From: Naegleria lovaniensis
Lineage: Eukaryota > Heterolobosea > Eutetramitea > Acrasida > Naegleriidae
Direction of reading: 5' to 3'
Assembly (NCBI RefSeq): GCF_003324165.1
Contig: NW_025407876.1
Span: forward strand, 62,001 to 126,000
Length of the DNA: 64,000 bases
In this document: positions 32,920 to 43,998 of the stretch, piece by piece
Position numbering within the stretch: position 1 is the stretch's first letter
Layout: each line of letters starts with the position of its first letter
The notes under the pieces: generated by a model
What the model was told of the DNA's origin: nothing
Seen by the model: the letters and a program-made list of their open reading frames with translations, nothing else
The model's database searches: none
Position numbers and translations under genes: made by a program

Positions 32920-34968
32920 ATGAATCATCCACAATATTCATCGCCTTCAGAATCAAAGAACCAGTTGACACCTGGCAATCATGATTCAAAATCTCGAGTT
33001 GCCAACCATTCATCATCTTCAAGCTTCTTGATAGAACCTGTCAAAAATCAAAGCTCAGCAATTGGGAATTCATTCACTCTACCAACAACAGCTACTACGA
33101 CCACTCAACCATTTAACAGTAATCTTCATGTCGATATTTCTTCTTCATTGAATTCTTTAAACTTTTCCACTCAATCCTCACAACAAGCTCAACAACCATC
33201 CAATGATAGCACTTTTGAAATTGGTTCACTTCATCAACTTGCCATCCACAACATTCCTCCTCATGATCATCATCAGCAGAATGCAACAACCACAAGATCA
33301 TCCATCTATCATCACGAACCTTTCTTGGTTGGTTGCTTTCCAAGACATTCTCAAGCCTTAACACCCCAACAAGTGTTGTCGTTTGAAGAGAGTCATCAAC
33401 ATTCGAAAAGTGGAACCAATCAAGAAGAATTGACAACACCTGTCATGCAGTTACCATCCATAGATGAGTGGTATCATCAAAACTCAGAGAATGGTCCCAT
33501 TTCTACTACTGGTAGATTGGAGAATAAGAATGACAAGTTGTCCAGGTTCATGCCACCATCCACATCCACTTCAAATATTAAGAAGAGAAAAATTGAAAAT
33601 CTTGTGCATGGGGATGATCAGATCCAACAGGATGATAATGATCAGAAGGATGATCCAAAACAACCAGTGGTGTCTGGTGCTAGTCTGCCTCTGACCAATT
33701 CCAACACCCCTCCTCCTGTAATATCAAGTTTCACAAAATTAGGTGATGCACCGACAGGAATGGAAACCATGACCTCGATGCAAACAAATACCGTCGTCAT
33801 GACCAACAACAATAACAACAACAAGAATTATCTCTCAAGCAGTGGTCATGATCGTTCTATGGATCGAAGGACTCTACATGTTGAATCAGAAGCATCGTTT
33901 GGTTTTTTAAAAAACCATCATTCACATGCTGTGGACACACCACAACCACATGGACACAAGATTAGTCAAAGTGGACACTTGGAAACACCTTCTTCAGCAA
34001 CAGCAACAACAACAACAACTGCAACACAACCGTTGATTCTCTCCGAACATCATGTGGTAGAGAATCCTCAATCCATGACCATGATTGGCATGTCATCCAC
34101 GACTCCAACTGTTTATCATCAACAAGCACAACAACAACAACAAGCACAACAACAACAACAACAAGCACAACAACAACAACAACAACCAACCAATCATCCA
34201 ACACGACATGTGTCCATGAACAACAGCAGCAGCAACATCAACAATAATTCTCAACCAATGACAAGTCCATACTTGTATTCTGATTTTACACATGTGAACC
34301 CAAATGACGAATGGACGATGAAGAATGAAAAAAACATTTCTGTTCAACAAGCACAACAACAACAATTTCAAGTCATGAATTTTTCATTTCCCATTTCGAA
34401 TTATCTTACACAACAGCAGCAGCAAATATCGACGAAGAATGAAGCAGTTTCGAATATGTATATTACTTCAACTCAGTCATGCAACATGTCGCAGCAGGCA
34501 AGTCAGGTTGGACAACATGCAATGACAAGTGGCATGATTTTTACACAAGCTTCTTCATCCTCTTCTTCACCTTTAATTCCATCCAATGCTCAGGCATCTC
34601 CCAGCCCAAGAATGAAAAAACCAAGAAAATCCAAATCCTCTTCTTCAACATCTGTCACTACTCAAAATGAAATTTCTTCTCCAAAACCTTCCAACCATTC
34701 TTCCTCCACTCGTTTCCCAGTAAAATACAACATTATCATTCCCTCTTCCAATCCACAACAACAACAACTAGTCGATTCCAATTCCAATAATTCATCTCCA
34801 AGAAATCAAACTTCCAGACGTCGAAAATCATCACCGACTGTCATTACCAATCCTACGAATGATTTTCTCATGCAAAATGAATATGAACAATTCAATAAGG
34901 GAGAACATGATATTCAGAGAAAAGCAAAAGGAGAGAAAATTATTAAATATACACATTATAAATTTTGA
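32920..34968 (+). CDS. Gln/Asn/Ser-rich protein, unrecognised
   Basis: A 682-residue single-exon frame starting MNHPQYSSPSESKNQL. Almost the whole protein is low-complexity: Ser, Gln, Asn, His and Thr, with QAQQQQ repeats near residues 400-425. Conserved-looking islands are few: FLVGCFPRHSQ (about 136-146), a basic KKRKIENL (about 220), and a C-terminal section with two basic Ser/Lys patches (RMKKPRKSKSSSS and SRRRKSSPTVI) that could be nuclear localisation signals. No domain is recognisable. A nuclear or condensate-forming regulatory protein is possible, but nothing shows it directly. Confidence 0.6.
   Translation: MNHPQYSSPSESKNQLTPGNHDSKSRVANHSSSSSFLIEPVKNQSSAIGNSFTLPTTATTTTQPFNSNLHVDISSSLNSLNFSTQSSQQAQQPSNDSTFEIGSLHQLAIHNIPPHDHHQQNATTTRSSIYHHEPFLVGCFPRHSQALTPQQVLSFEESHQHSKSGTNQEELTTPVMQLPSIDEWYHQNSENGPISTTGRLENKNDKLSRFMPPSTSTSNIKKRKIENLVHGDDQIQQDDNDQKDDPKQPVVSGASLPLTNSNTPPPVISSFTKLGDAPTGMETMTSMQTNTVVMTNNNNNNKNYLSSSGHDRSMDRRTLHVESEASFGFLKNHHSHAVDTPQPHGHKISQSGHLETPSSATATTTTTATQPLILSEHHVVENPQSMTMIGMSSTTPTVYHQQAQQQQQAQQQQQQAQQQQQQPTNHPTRHVSMNNSSSNINNNSQPMTSPYLYSDFTHVNPNDEWTMKNEKNISVQQAQQQQFQVMNFSFPISNYLTQQQQQISTKNEAVSNMYITSTQSCNMSQQASQVGQHAMTSGMIFTQASSSSSSPLIPSNAQASPSPRMKKPRKSKSSSSTSVTTQNEISSPKPSNHSSSTRFPVKYNIIIPSSNPQQQQLVDSNSNNSSPRNQTSRRRKSSPTVITNPTNDFLMQNEYEQFNKGEHDIQRKAKGEKIIKYTHYKF
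34118..34188 (+). repeat. CAA/GCA polyglutamine repeat
   Basis: An imperfect trinucleotide tract of CAA with interspersed GCA, encoding (Q)nAQ repeats in the Gln-rich protein. The period of the larger unit is about 18-21 bases (CAAGCACAACAACAACAA). It is the longest Gln tract in the window; a shorter CAA/CAG tract lies in NF1 near 19257-19281. Such tracts are expected to vary in length between strains. Confidence 0.8.
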
Positions 34969-35339
34969 AGTTATTGAGCATGTCAATGTTTAGAAAGTTG
35001 TTGTTGTTGTTTTATTGCAAGAATTTAATTCTTCCTTTGGAACTCTATTGAGGAAGGAAATGTGTGTATGTGTATGGTTAACCATCAATTTTGGAGATGG
35101 CTTTCCAGTCACTTGTCAAAGAATTTGGAAACTTCAGAAAAAACAAACGTAAAAAAAACGTAACGGTCGTGAGATTACTATCACCACACACACACTCTGA
35201 TCTGACATCTTCGTCATCTCTCCCATTCGTTCAATAACCATCATCATCATCATCCTCGAATTGGTGTACTTTTTCAATACACACACACAAATCAACTCTT
35301 TTGTACAATTCATTCACTCTTCCTTCCAACATCAACAAG
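34969..35339. other. Intergenic region
   Basis: A 371-base gap with the 3' end of the Gln-rich gene and the promoter of the patatin gene. A CACA run lies near 35184-35195 and another near 35278-35291. Nothing else was seen. Confidence 0.4.
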
Positions 35340-38086
35340 ATGATTTCAGAATTAGTCAACAAACAATTCATCGTCATTGATGATTTAGAAATTAAAACAA
35401 AAAAATCCGCTTCTTCTTCCAATACCAATAACAATAACAACAATACAACTTCTCCCATCGTATCGGGACAAGGCTCACCCAAACCTCTCTCCCCAATCAT
35501 TTCCCCTCATAACAGTCGTCCCAGACGTACCAGTTCTCTCACCAAAGATCAATTAGAAATTCGTAAAGTCTATGATAAGATCTCTCAAAGTCCAGTCTAT
35601 AACGTTCCCGATAAACTCATTGAGAAGAATCAAAAGAGTTTTTTACTATCCAATGATGAGAGTTTGTTGTTGTATTATTTTCGGGATTGGTTGGACGTGA
35701 TGGAAGAGCAACCGTTAGAACAGTTGGATGATTTTAAGAGAACGAGTAGTAGTAATCATACGAATTCTTCTTCTTCTATGCAACAATTGAGATGGATTAA
35801 AAAGAAGGATCAATTACAAATGAAAGTCCACTTGTATGATTTGGATGATTATCCCTTGTATTTTCCGTTGAGTTTGATGAGTGATGGAAATTTCAATGAT
35901 CCTGATTTTGTCAAGTTTGGAATTTCCTTTTCGGTCGTTCCTAGTGCGGCGACGAATCATGCTGTTCCTCAAGAAAAGACATTTGTGTTTATGGAAGATG
36001 GGTTGGTGCATATGGTAGAAAAGAATGAACCTTCTGAAGTTCATATTCCAAGAGATTATGAAAGTGAATCGTTGTGTGTGAAAAGTGTGACTCAAACTTG
36101 TAAAATATTGAAACGATTGCAACAAATTTGTAAAGTCATTAAGGAATTTAATGTGGACATGATGTATGGAGATAATGATAAGGGAGGATCATTTTACTTT
36201 TGTAGAGAAATGGCGAAATTATTTTCTGAAGAATCTTCATTGGTTTCATGTCTCTCAGAAAATGTGAAACATTTATTCAAAGTGTGGAAGGAACGCCACG
36301 ACAAAAAGTTGAAGGACGAAGAAGATGAACTTGAGTTCCAAAATGATACCTTTTATTCACAAAATGAACACGTACCCATGGATGACCTTTCAAAAATCAT
36401 CAAACACGCCTCTCAATCCACACCTGAGGCCATTCGTGAACATTTAATGCATCCTTCTGCGTATGAAGTGATTCTCGAGAAGGTGTGTTGCGATTTGCAA
36501 TATTATCCAACATTGGTTGAATTTTACACACCTGTGAAAAAGCAACACTACAAATTCAAGTCATATGCAGAATTTGATCAATTCCTGTGCGAGCAGTACA
36601 ATGATAGAAACAAAATTCGTGAATTGAGACAAAAGCATCCGATGGATTATTTGTATTTGAAGATTATGCACCGAAAATTGTGGTGTTGTAAAGTTGCCAA
36701 CTCGTTATATGATCCACTTGTCTCTCGAGACCACTTGTTTGACATCAAGGGTCGTCAAACATTCTTCAAGGATCCTGAAACATTGATTCATCACTTTGGA
36801 GATGCGTCTTCTGTTACCATTGACTATGAAGCATTGAAGAAATCCAAAGACGGCAAAACGGTCAAAGTCTTGTCACTCGACGGCGGAGGTATGCGAGGTC
36901 TTGTACTCATTGAACAATTGAAAGCCATTGAAGAATGTACTGGAAAGAGAATTGGTGAATTATTTGACATTGTTTGTGGCAGCTCTACGGGCGGTATTAT
37001 TGCCTTCTTCATTGAGGCTGGTTTCACAATGGATGAAGTCAAATCTCAATATTTGGCCATGGGTCGTGACATTTTCAACATGCATTCTCACTTTACGACA
37101 CTCAAAAAGGCCATCAAATTTTTGAGAGGAAAGAGTTGGTACGAATCGAAAATTCTTGAAAAATACTTTAAGAAAAATGCTGGTGCTATTGATTTGTATT
37201 CGGCAACCAAGACCAAGCCATTTACTTTTGTTTGTGGAACGATCAAGCCAGAGAAGGCATTGGAACAAGGTTCTAAAGTTTCTACAAATTTCACGGAACA
37301 ATTTCCATTCATTTTCAGAACGTATACGAATCCATTTATTTCAACAAAGGAGGCTGCTAAAAAGTTGTTAGATCCAGCCAATGATTTCATTTCGAAAAAT
37401 ATTTATAATGATTTGTTCTATGCTGGTACAACCACCGGTCGTGGTGTGAAAATTGTAAGTTGTTGTGGAAGTTTTAATAATTTTCCAAATTTATTCCATG
37501 TGGACAATATGTTAAATACTTTTTGAAAATTTCACAATAGACAAATGCATTGAGAGCAACCACTGCCGCACCAATTTTCTTTGATGCAGCCTATATTGGA
37601 AATGATTATTTCACAGATGGTGGATTGACAGCTAATAATCCATCGGTCATTGCTCTCAGCGAGGCCATGAGAATGTATCTCGGTCATAATAAGTTTGTGT
37701 TTGTTTCATTGGGTACCGGAAAGAAGAGACGTTCACCTTCTCAAGATAGTGACCTTCTTAATTCCAACGCAAACGACACCATCAAAAAGACTCGAGGATT
37801 TATTGAAAATTTAATTGTCACAGCTTCTGATTTGAAACTGTTGGTGGACTTGGTTACTTCATCCGAACGAATTCATGCACAAATGGTGACCATGGTGAAA
37901 TTATTGAATGAGAGAGATCTCAATGCTGATATTAGTTATTACCGATTTGATCCACCAGAAGTCGGCAAATATGATTTAGATTCCGTGACACCTTCTGTGA
38001 TTGAGGAATATGAAACAAAAACTCGTGATTATATTCGAACGAATGAAGAATTTCCAGCCATGTGTAAACGATTATTGCAAGAATAA
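35340..38086 (+). CDS. Patatin-like phospholipase (calcium-independent PLA2 type)
   Basis: Two exons, 35340-37454 and 37541-38086 (86-base intron, GTAAGT...TAG, phase 0), give 886 aa. The patatin domain occupies about residues 510-760: oxyanion motif DGGGMRG, GSSTGG with catalytic Ser549, and FTDGGLTANNPS with catalytic Asp731, the second of the Ser-Asp pair. The fold hydrolyses fatty-acyl esters of phospholipids or neutral lipids. The N-terminal 500 residues are not recognised: a short Ser/Asn-rich start, then a mixed-charge region. No ankyrin repeats or signal peptide are visible, so it is probably cytosolic or peripheral on membranes. The ATG at 35340 is the first in the frame; the upstream extension begins only with TTG. 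Confidence 0.85.
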
Positions 38087-38483
38087 ACCATGCAAATAAC
38101 CTTTAGTGTCATCATGGGTTGGCATTCCTTGTATGTGCTTCTATAATACTATAATCACCCACCAACAGTTTCGAAGATTAAAGACTGGACTGTTATTTCA
38201 AGATAAAGTCAAAAGACAGACTTATTAAACCAAGACAGCCGAGCTCACTAAAAAGGAGCTAAAGAGTTGGAACAACATCAATATCTTCTATTCAAATCGT
38301 TGATACTCAACAGGAATTGGAAACAAATAATAACAGATCAAAAGATTTCAGAGCATGATTTCATCTCAGTCACAACATGCATGACACTTGGAGCTAATTA
38401 TTTGTCAAAAAAATCAAATTAAATTTTAGTCTTTCGTACTCAAAACTCTCTACCCCAAGAACCAGCCACAATTCCAGCAGCAA
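38087..38483. other. Intergenic region between convergent genes
   Basis: A 397-base gap between the 3' ends of the patatin gene (plus) and the CR-like NTPase gene (minus). It is longer than the other convergent gaps here (110-140 bases). No open frame, hairpin or RNA gene stood out. Confidence 0.4.
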
Positions 38484-41258
38484 TTATTTTTCAAAGTAAA
38501 TCTTCATGTGGGTTTCAATTTCTTGTCGATTCCTAAAAAGTATACCATTTTCCTTAACCTTCTTTACAGATTGTTCTTCCTCACCAGATTCATAAATGAA
38601 ATACCAAGTGAAATGGACACCACCATAGGTTACTGAGTTTTCAAGGTTTCCATCTTTGATGAACGTTAGATCGTCCTTTCGGGCTTGTAACAACTCTTCA
38701 GCTTTTGCTTCTGTTCCAACAATTCCGTGAAGTATCAATTCTAGCAATGAGAAATGATATTGCTCTGGAACGTTTTGTGTCCTTTTCATTGCCTTTCCTT
38801 CTCTATCTAAAACATAACAACGTTCCAATAAATTATCCACATCTGTGTTGCCATTACTGTGACAATAATGAGAATCAATAGTAGAAATTGTAGTTTTTTT
38901 CAAAAAGATTTTCGCTGTCCTCCCTTTGTACATAACAATAGCATAATCAAAGCTTGGGAAAGTTTCAGATTCTGGAATGAATAATACTCCTATTCCTTTC
39001 AAATAATTATTTCGATCAAGAGAGCTTAAATCCTTTAGATCCAAACTTGCATGTTTGTGAACGTAATATGATAACGATAACGTGGATGTTGTGGTCGTAC
39101 TCAACTTGTTTGTTACATAGAATTCGCTATCTAATTGTCTACGAAGTCCATATTCTTGTCTCAACAAGTATTTCTTAAACATTGCCCCTTTCTCTGAATC
39201 AGAAATATTCTTGGGTATTTTTGGCATGTCAAGTCTGCAGTAGTGATTGAATAAACATCTCTTTGCTGGGTCGTTAATAATAAAAAGTTTTCCATTAGAA
39301 TCCTTGTACAATAAACCAATATCGTATACAATTCCTGAAACATTATCAGGTCTTCCATTGAAAAGGCCAAGAGTAAAAAGATCTTCCAGTGTCTTTTCAA
39401 ACTGTTCATTCTTATTTTTGTCCAGTTTGCGAACTAATGAATCCAGTCTTCGATCATATATGTTAACTCTTTCGTTGAAAAATAGGTTGAAATCTTTATC
39501 ACTACCCTTTTTGTCCTTCAAAAAGTGTGCCAAGTAATTCAATTCTCTTGGGTTTCCTCCTGTTACATGGGCTATTCTTTTATCCTTTGGATCCAAACCG
39601 AAGTCTGTGATAAGTGTTTCAAACTCTGTAGGTGTTGGAGGAATCATTCTAACCAATCTTTTTTCTTCTCCTCTTGGTAAGTTATTTTCAAAGGAACTAT
39701 GAGCACATCCACAATAGATAGTAACTGTGTTCTCCCCTGATGTAACTCCTGTCCATCTGGTAAAATCTTGGAAATATTCTTCACTAGCATGAATATTGTT
39801 ATCAGTGTCAGGTCTGAATAATTCATTGTGTTCATCAAACAAGTAGAAAACCGATCTCTTGGATCCAAATTCTTTGCTCAAATGTCGGAGTATATCTACA
39901 GATTTCTGTAACTCGATAATTTGTGTTTGAGAGAGAATGTCACTATTCAACGAAAAGAATAATCTGCGCAAGTAGTTATTGGCGCCAACATTCTTTTCGT
40001 AGTTGTAAGCACTAATCCAGATAAGACATCTTGGAACAAAAAGTACTGGAAATGAATTTACAAATGCATAGGCAGCTATCAAATAAAGTGTGTATGATTT
40101 TGAACTTCCATAAGGACCTGACAAAACCATTCCAGTACTTCCATTTACAACTGTTTTCAGAACATCAAATCGTTGCTGAGTTAAAAGATATTTAGCATTT
40201 GGATTAAATGCTTTTGGAGACAATTCACAGTCTTTTGTTCCAAATACAGGAAGATCGATAAATGTTCCAATGAGTTTTTCTAGTTTTTTCATGTTTGTTG
40301 GATCATGTAAATTACGGAGATAGTCATATCTTGGATTTTCTCTTTCCTTTCTTAAATCTTCAGATATTTCTCCTTTAAACTTCCAACGATCAAACAACTC
40401 GGATGGTATATTAATTAAAGAACCTCCTTCGCTGGCCTTTGTCAATTTGGTAGCAATCCACTCAGCAACGGCTTTGCAAGTAGATTTCGGTACTGAAGCA
40501 AAGTCCTTGTCGCTTTTTATCATCTTGATGGCATTTTTGATACATATTTCTTCTGTTATACCTTTCACTCTTTCCTTCTCTATGGCAGTACCAATTTTGA
40601 TGAGAGTGTTGCCATCCAATGAAGAAACTTGATCAAGACTCAAATCAGCACCTCCTTTTGTTATTGGTTCGCTCAATTTTTGAATGATTTGTTTACTCAC
40701 TGGCTCCAATTGCCATAGTGAATAGTGTCTGGTCATTAATTGGTTAAGCACCCAAAATACAACAGTTTTGCAAGTGTCGGAGAGTTGAAAAGTCATTTGG
40801 AAAACTCTTTCTTTTAAATAGTTCTCAAGTTGATCAAGAGCAAAGTATACGTCCTTCTTCTGGATATCCTCAACAATGTTGTGGAGAGCTTCGCCATCAA
40901 AACAACTCTCATACAAAGGCTTCACATCATCAACCGACAAACCAGCACCACCCAAAGATTCATCAGATGTCAATACTGATGCTACGTGTTGGGCATTCCA
41001 ACTCTCGTAATCCATCAAATTGAGCGTAATTGGTTGAGAACGTATTTGGCCAAATGTGGTTGTTGTTGCTGATGTTGGATGATTCAACAATATGTTGTTA
41101 TTATTGTTCGGAACAACAACATGTTGCAAGGTTTTGTTTGATTTCATCGATGAAGAAGAATTCAAAACAAAAACATAGTTGCTGTTGATAATGCTCAATG
41201 TGTTGCTGTGGGAATTTAATCCTTTCAAGATCTTGTAATGGATGGTTATTCTTTTCAT
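38484..41258 (-). CDS. Crinkler/CR-like P-loop NTPase with SAM-like N-terminal repeats
   Basis: A 924-residue single-exon protein. Residues 81-150 and about 160-250 are two diverged copies of a helical unit resembling SAM domains (GGAGLSVDDVKPLYESCFDG and GGADLSLDQVSSLDGNTLIK), with the start of a third at 258. The NTPase domain follows: Walker A GPYGSSKSYT (381-390), Walker B YLFDEHNELF (472-481), GCAHSSFE (517-524), and GGNPRELNYL (567-576) in a sensor-2-like place. The DEHNELF form and overall layout resemble the NTPase of Crinkler/CR proteins. Residues about 745-800 (FPSFDYAIVMYKG ... AKIFLKKTTI) may correspond to the PD-(D/E)xK-like nuclease that often follows it, but this is uncertain. 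Codon use is like its neighbours. The role could be defence against invaders or intracellular effector signalling. Confidence 0.6.
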   Translation of the reverse strand: MKRITIHYKILKGLNSHSNTLSIINSNYVFVLNSSSSMKSNKTLQHVVVPNNNNNILLNHPTSATTTTFGQIRSQPITLNLMDYESWNAQHVASVLTSDESLGGAGLSVDDVKPLYESCFDGEALHNIVEDIQKKDVYFALDQLENYLKERVFQMTFQLSDTCKTVVFWVLNQLMTRHYSLWQLEPVSKQIIQKLSEPITKGGADLSLDQVSSLDGNTLIKIGTAIEKERVKGITEEICIKNAIKMIKSDKDFASVPKSTCKAVAEWIATKLTKASEGGSLINIPSELFDRWKFKGEISEDLRKERENPRYDYLRNLHDPTNMKKLEKLIGTFIDLPVFGTKDCELSPKAFNPNAKYLLTQQRFDVLKTVVNGSTGMVLSGPYGSSKSYTLYLIAAYAFVNSFPVLFVPRCLIWISAYNYEKNVGANNYLRRLFFSLNSDILSQTQIIELQKSVDILRHLSKEFGSKRSVFYLFDEHNELFRPDTDNNIHASEEYFQDFTRWTGVTSGENTVTIYCGCAHSSFENNLPRGEEKRLVRMIPPTPTEFETLITDFGLDPKDKRIAHVTGGNPRELNYLAHFLKDKKGSDKDFNLFFNERVNIYDRRLDSLVRKLDKNKNEQFEKTLEDLFTLGLFNGRPDNVSGIVYDIGLLYKDSNGKLFIINDPAKRCLFNHYCRLDMPKIPKNISDSEKGAMFKKYLLRQEYGLRRQLDSEFYVTNKLSTTTTSTLSLSYYVHKHASLDLKDLSSLDRNNYLKGIGVLFIPESETFPSFDYAIVMYKGRTAKIFLKKTTISTIDSHYCHSNGNTDVDNLLERCYVLDREGKAMKRTQNVPEQYHFSLLELILHGIVGTEAKAEELLQARKDDLTFIKDGNLENSVTYGGVHFTWYFIYESGEEEQSVKKVKENGILFRNRQEIETHMKIYFEK

Positions 41259-41566
41259 TCTTCCATAAATTCAAATATTGAATGAACGAAAGAATTCTTT
41301 TTGATGATCAGGTTGCGAGCTTGAAACTATGAAATGGAATGAAACGCATTTTTTGTTGAGGGCAAATTTGATAGAGTTTCGTTTTTTGCCTTATTGCATC
41401 CTTGTTGTGGGATGATCTTTGAACTATAATCAGTCCCAAAGTAATTCAACTGACATCCTATATTGATGTATGGATCATCTTGAATTATTTGCACTGTTTT
41501 ACAGGATAGTAATATAAAGTTTAATTATTCAAATGTTGTACTCGTGTTGGTATTACTCTTTATGAA
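41259..41566. other. Divergent promoter region
   Basis: A 308-base gap between the divergent CR-like NTPase gene and an F-box/LRR gene. It is AT-rich, with no frame or repeat of note. It presumably serves both genes. Confidence 0.4.
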
Positions 41567-43696
41567 ATGTCAAAATTTTGCTGTAAACGTGCTGCAAATT
41601 TCAACATCAAAAAAATGAAACGATTGCAAATAGAGGCATCCCTTCCAGAAGCTGATCATTCTCTCAACGAACAACAACCACAATCCAGCACTGGATTAAT
41701 AATTTCTTCATCATCATCGGATCCTTTACAGAAAAAGATTAAACTTCAAACAATTGTAGAAAACCATCAAGATGATGCACTCTCCCAATCCCGTGAGAAC
41801 CCGACTCGAATTTGTTCATCTTCTCTTGCCAAGTTATCGTTTGATGAAATTGAGTTGATTTTGGAATATTTATTGATTGGAGAACTATTAATGATGAGCC
41901 TTTGTTCGAAATGGTGGTATCAATCGGTTTGTGGTCTTGTCAAGGAAAAATTCTGTAAATATTATATTCATGATGATGATGATGATTGGGTACTTACGAA
42001 AGCCTTGAGAAGTGCCAAATCTCTTTCCATATCGTATGCAAATATTGACCAAGTGAGAACAGTTGTTGATGAAATTGTAGAACATGGAGACTCTCTCAAT
42101 AATTTTTCGAAACGATTGGTGTTTGATTCGATAGATCCTACAGATATTTATGAAATTTTGAGTGCCCGTATAGTGAAGCAAGAGTCAGCAACAACAACAA
42201 TAGTTAAAACAGCTGTTTTGGGAGCTGTAGCTGATTTAGAAAAGAGAAGTCTTACGGATGGAGAAAGTGACGAAAGTCATGATCAAGTTGCATTTAAACA
42301 AGTAGAAATTAAGGAAATTCCGATTGGTTTCGGTCTCAAAGAATTGTCACTTAACGACATATCGCTCAGTAGAATAGATTTGTATAGAATCTTATCAAAA
42401 TGTTGTGCACTTGAAAAGTTAGATCTGGATGGTCTTCAACTAGCTTATTATCAACCCTTTGCCAGTGGCAAAGGCCGTGGAGGAAAAGGTTTACGTAGAG
42501 GAAAATCTACTAAAATTGAAGAGGACAATGATGAATTTTTTAATGGTCACGAAGGACAAGTATATGTTCCAGTATTTGGATCTCTCAAATCTTTGACCTC
42601 AAATGCAATATTTGACTATAATGCAGGGGAGAAATTTATGGTCGACATTTTGAAACTATGTCCTAACTTGGAGGAGCTACACTACATTTATCAATCTCCT
42701 GTAGATGATTCATTCTTGAGACATCTTTCCAAAATGTGTCCAAAACTCAAGAAATTTGTTAGTGAAGGTTATGATGGAGCAACACCGATTGAAATAGAGG
42801 TCACCGATGAAGGCCTTTATGAATTGATGAAAGCACTTCCCCAATTGGAACATATTCATTTAAACCCATGCTGCAACATGTCAGGAGAAATTTTTAAAAA
42901 ACTTGGTGAATTCTCTCAATTGAAACATTTTCATGTCAACAGAACTAGTTACAATAACGGCTTGGTGGATATGACATCTGACATTCATTTTGGAGGAGGA
43001 GTTCTTTCCAAACTCGAATATATCGATGTTGGAGGTTGCTATGATTTTGAAACACTTGAAGAATTTGAGAAATTCATCACAAGTCTGCGATCTGTTGCTC
43101 CTCATTTGAAAAATTTTGGAGAGCTAATGTTTTGCGAAAGCAGGAGAGATTCCTCAGGATCAATTATCGATAAGAAAAAACTGGTAGAACTCTTCTCTGA
43201 AACGATCGCTCATTTAGATGTTGACCGTGCGGCAACAGACTTGGCATCTATTTTGCCCAAAAATCTTACTTCATTAAGCATGGAACTCACCCAAGAATTT
43301 GTCAACAAGAATGTTGTGACACAATTACAACCAAACTATGGCCTTAAAAAGTTAACCCTTCATCTGTACAATGACAAACCAGAAATGGGTTCAGTTATTG
43401 AAACATTGGCTGTAAAAATTTATCCATGTGTGACACATCTTCGATTATATAACATATGTTTCGGAGATAACTATGATGTTTTGGAGAAGATTTTAAGCAA
43501 TCCCAATGCATGGCCCAATTTGAGATTTATGGATGGTGTATCGAATGTGAAAGAAATTTTAACAATTAGACCAAATATTCGATTGAATCTGGAAGATGCT
43601 ACAGATATCTTGAATGAAAATTGTTGTAGCGACGATGAACGTTCTGCTTTCTATTATAAATGGTTGATCGCTGATCAACCTTTTGATTCTTGGTAA
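41567..43696 (+). CDS. F-box-like/leucine-rich repeat protein
   Basis: A 709-residue single-exon protein. After a Ser/Gln-rich N-terminus, residues about 88-125 (LAKLSFDEIELILEYLLIGE ... CSKWWYQSV) fit an F-box, the helix bundle that binds Skp1. From about residue 250 leucine-rich repeats follow (GLKELSLNDISLSRIDLYRI, ALEKLDLDGLQLAYYQPF, QLEHIHLNPCCNMSGEI, GLKKLTLHLYNDKPE). F-box/LRR proteins select substrates for SCF ubiquitin ligases. The substrate is unknown. A Gly/Lys/Arg-rich loop (SGKGRGGKGLRRGK) interrupts the repeats near residue 305. A second gene of the same kind lies at 46165-49441. Confidence 0.8.
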   Translation: MSKFCCKRAANFNIKKMKRLQIEASLPEADHSLNEQQPQSSTGLIISSSSSDPLQKKIKLQTIVENHQDDALSQSRENPTRICSSSLAKLSFDEIELILEYLLIGELLMMSLCSKWWYQSVCGLVKEKFCKYYIHDDDDDWVLTKALRSAKSLSISYANIDQVRTVVDEIVEHGDSLNNFSKRLVFDSIDPTDIYEILSARIVKQESATTTIVKTAVLGAVADLEKRSLTDGESDESHDQVAFKQVEIKEIPIGFGLKELSLNDISLSRIDLYRILSKCCALEKLDLDGLQLAYYQPFASGKGRGGKGLRRGKSTKIEEDNDEFFNGHEGQVYVPVFGSLKSLTSNAIFDYNAGEKFMVDILKLCPNLEELHYIYQSPVDDSFLRHLSKMCPKLKKFVSEGYDGATPIEIEVTDEGLYELMKALPQLEHIHLNPCCNMSGEIFKKLGEFSQLKHFHVNRTSYNNGLVDMTSDIHFGGGVLSKLEYIDVGGCYDFETLEEFEKFITSLRSVAPHLKNFGELMFCESRRDSSGSIIDKKKLVELFSETIAHLDVDRAATDLASILPKNLTSLSMELTQEFVNKNVVTQLQPNYGLKKLTLHLYNDKPEMGSVIETLAVKIYPCVTHLRLYNICFGDNYDVLEKILSNPNAWPNLRFMDGVSNVKEILTIRPNIRLNLEDATDILNENCCSDDERSAFYYKWLIADQPFDSW

Positions 43697-43998
43697 TTAT
43701 GGATTTTTATTTGGGCAAAGCAGTCAAATTGAATATGTTCGACACAAATCAGCTCTATTTGATAAAGAAATTGCCAAAAATTGTTATGCGTTAAAATTAT
43801 TGGTCAGGAGCTCTTTGATGAGATGATAGCTCATTCTCATGAGAGTTGTTCCTATTTGCCTCAGTGCTATTGGGATGATAAGATCATCACAATGAAAGAT
43901 GAACTCTAATTTTGAAACATTGAAAAGGTCATTCTAATCTCGATCCAAACACTCTCACTCATCAACAACAGGTCCCAAATACAAATTTATTAAAAAAA
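43697..43998. other. Intergenic region
   Basis: A 302-base gap between two plus-strand genes, holding the 3' UTR of the F-box gene and the promoter of the PX gene. Nothing else was seen. Confidence 0.4.

Noticed and set aside
33113-33439. Minus-strand frame opposite the Gln-rich gene, and other antisense Val/Leu-rich frames such as 33962-34371
   Set aside because: They are mirror images of CAA/CAC-rich coding sequence and have no independent support.
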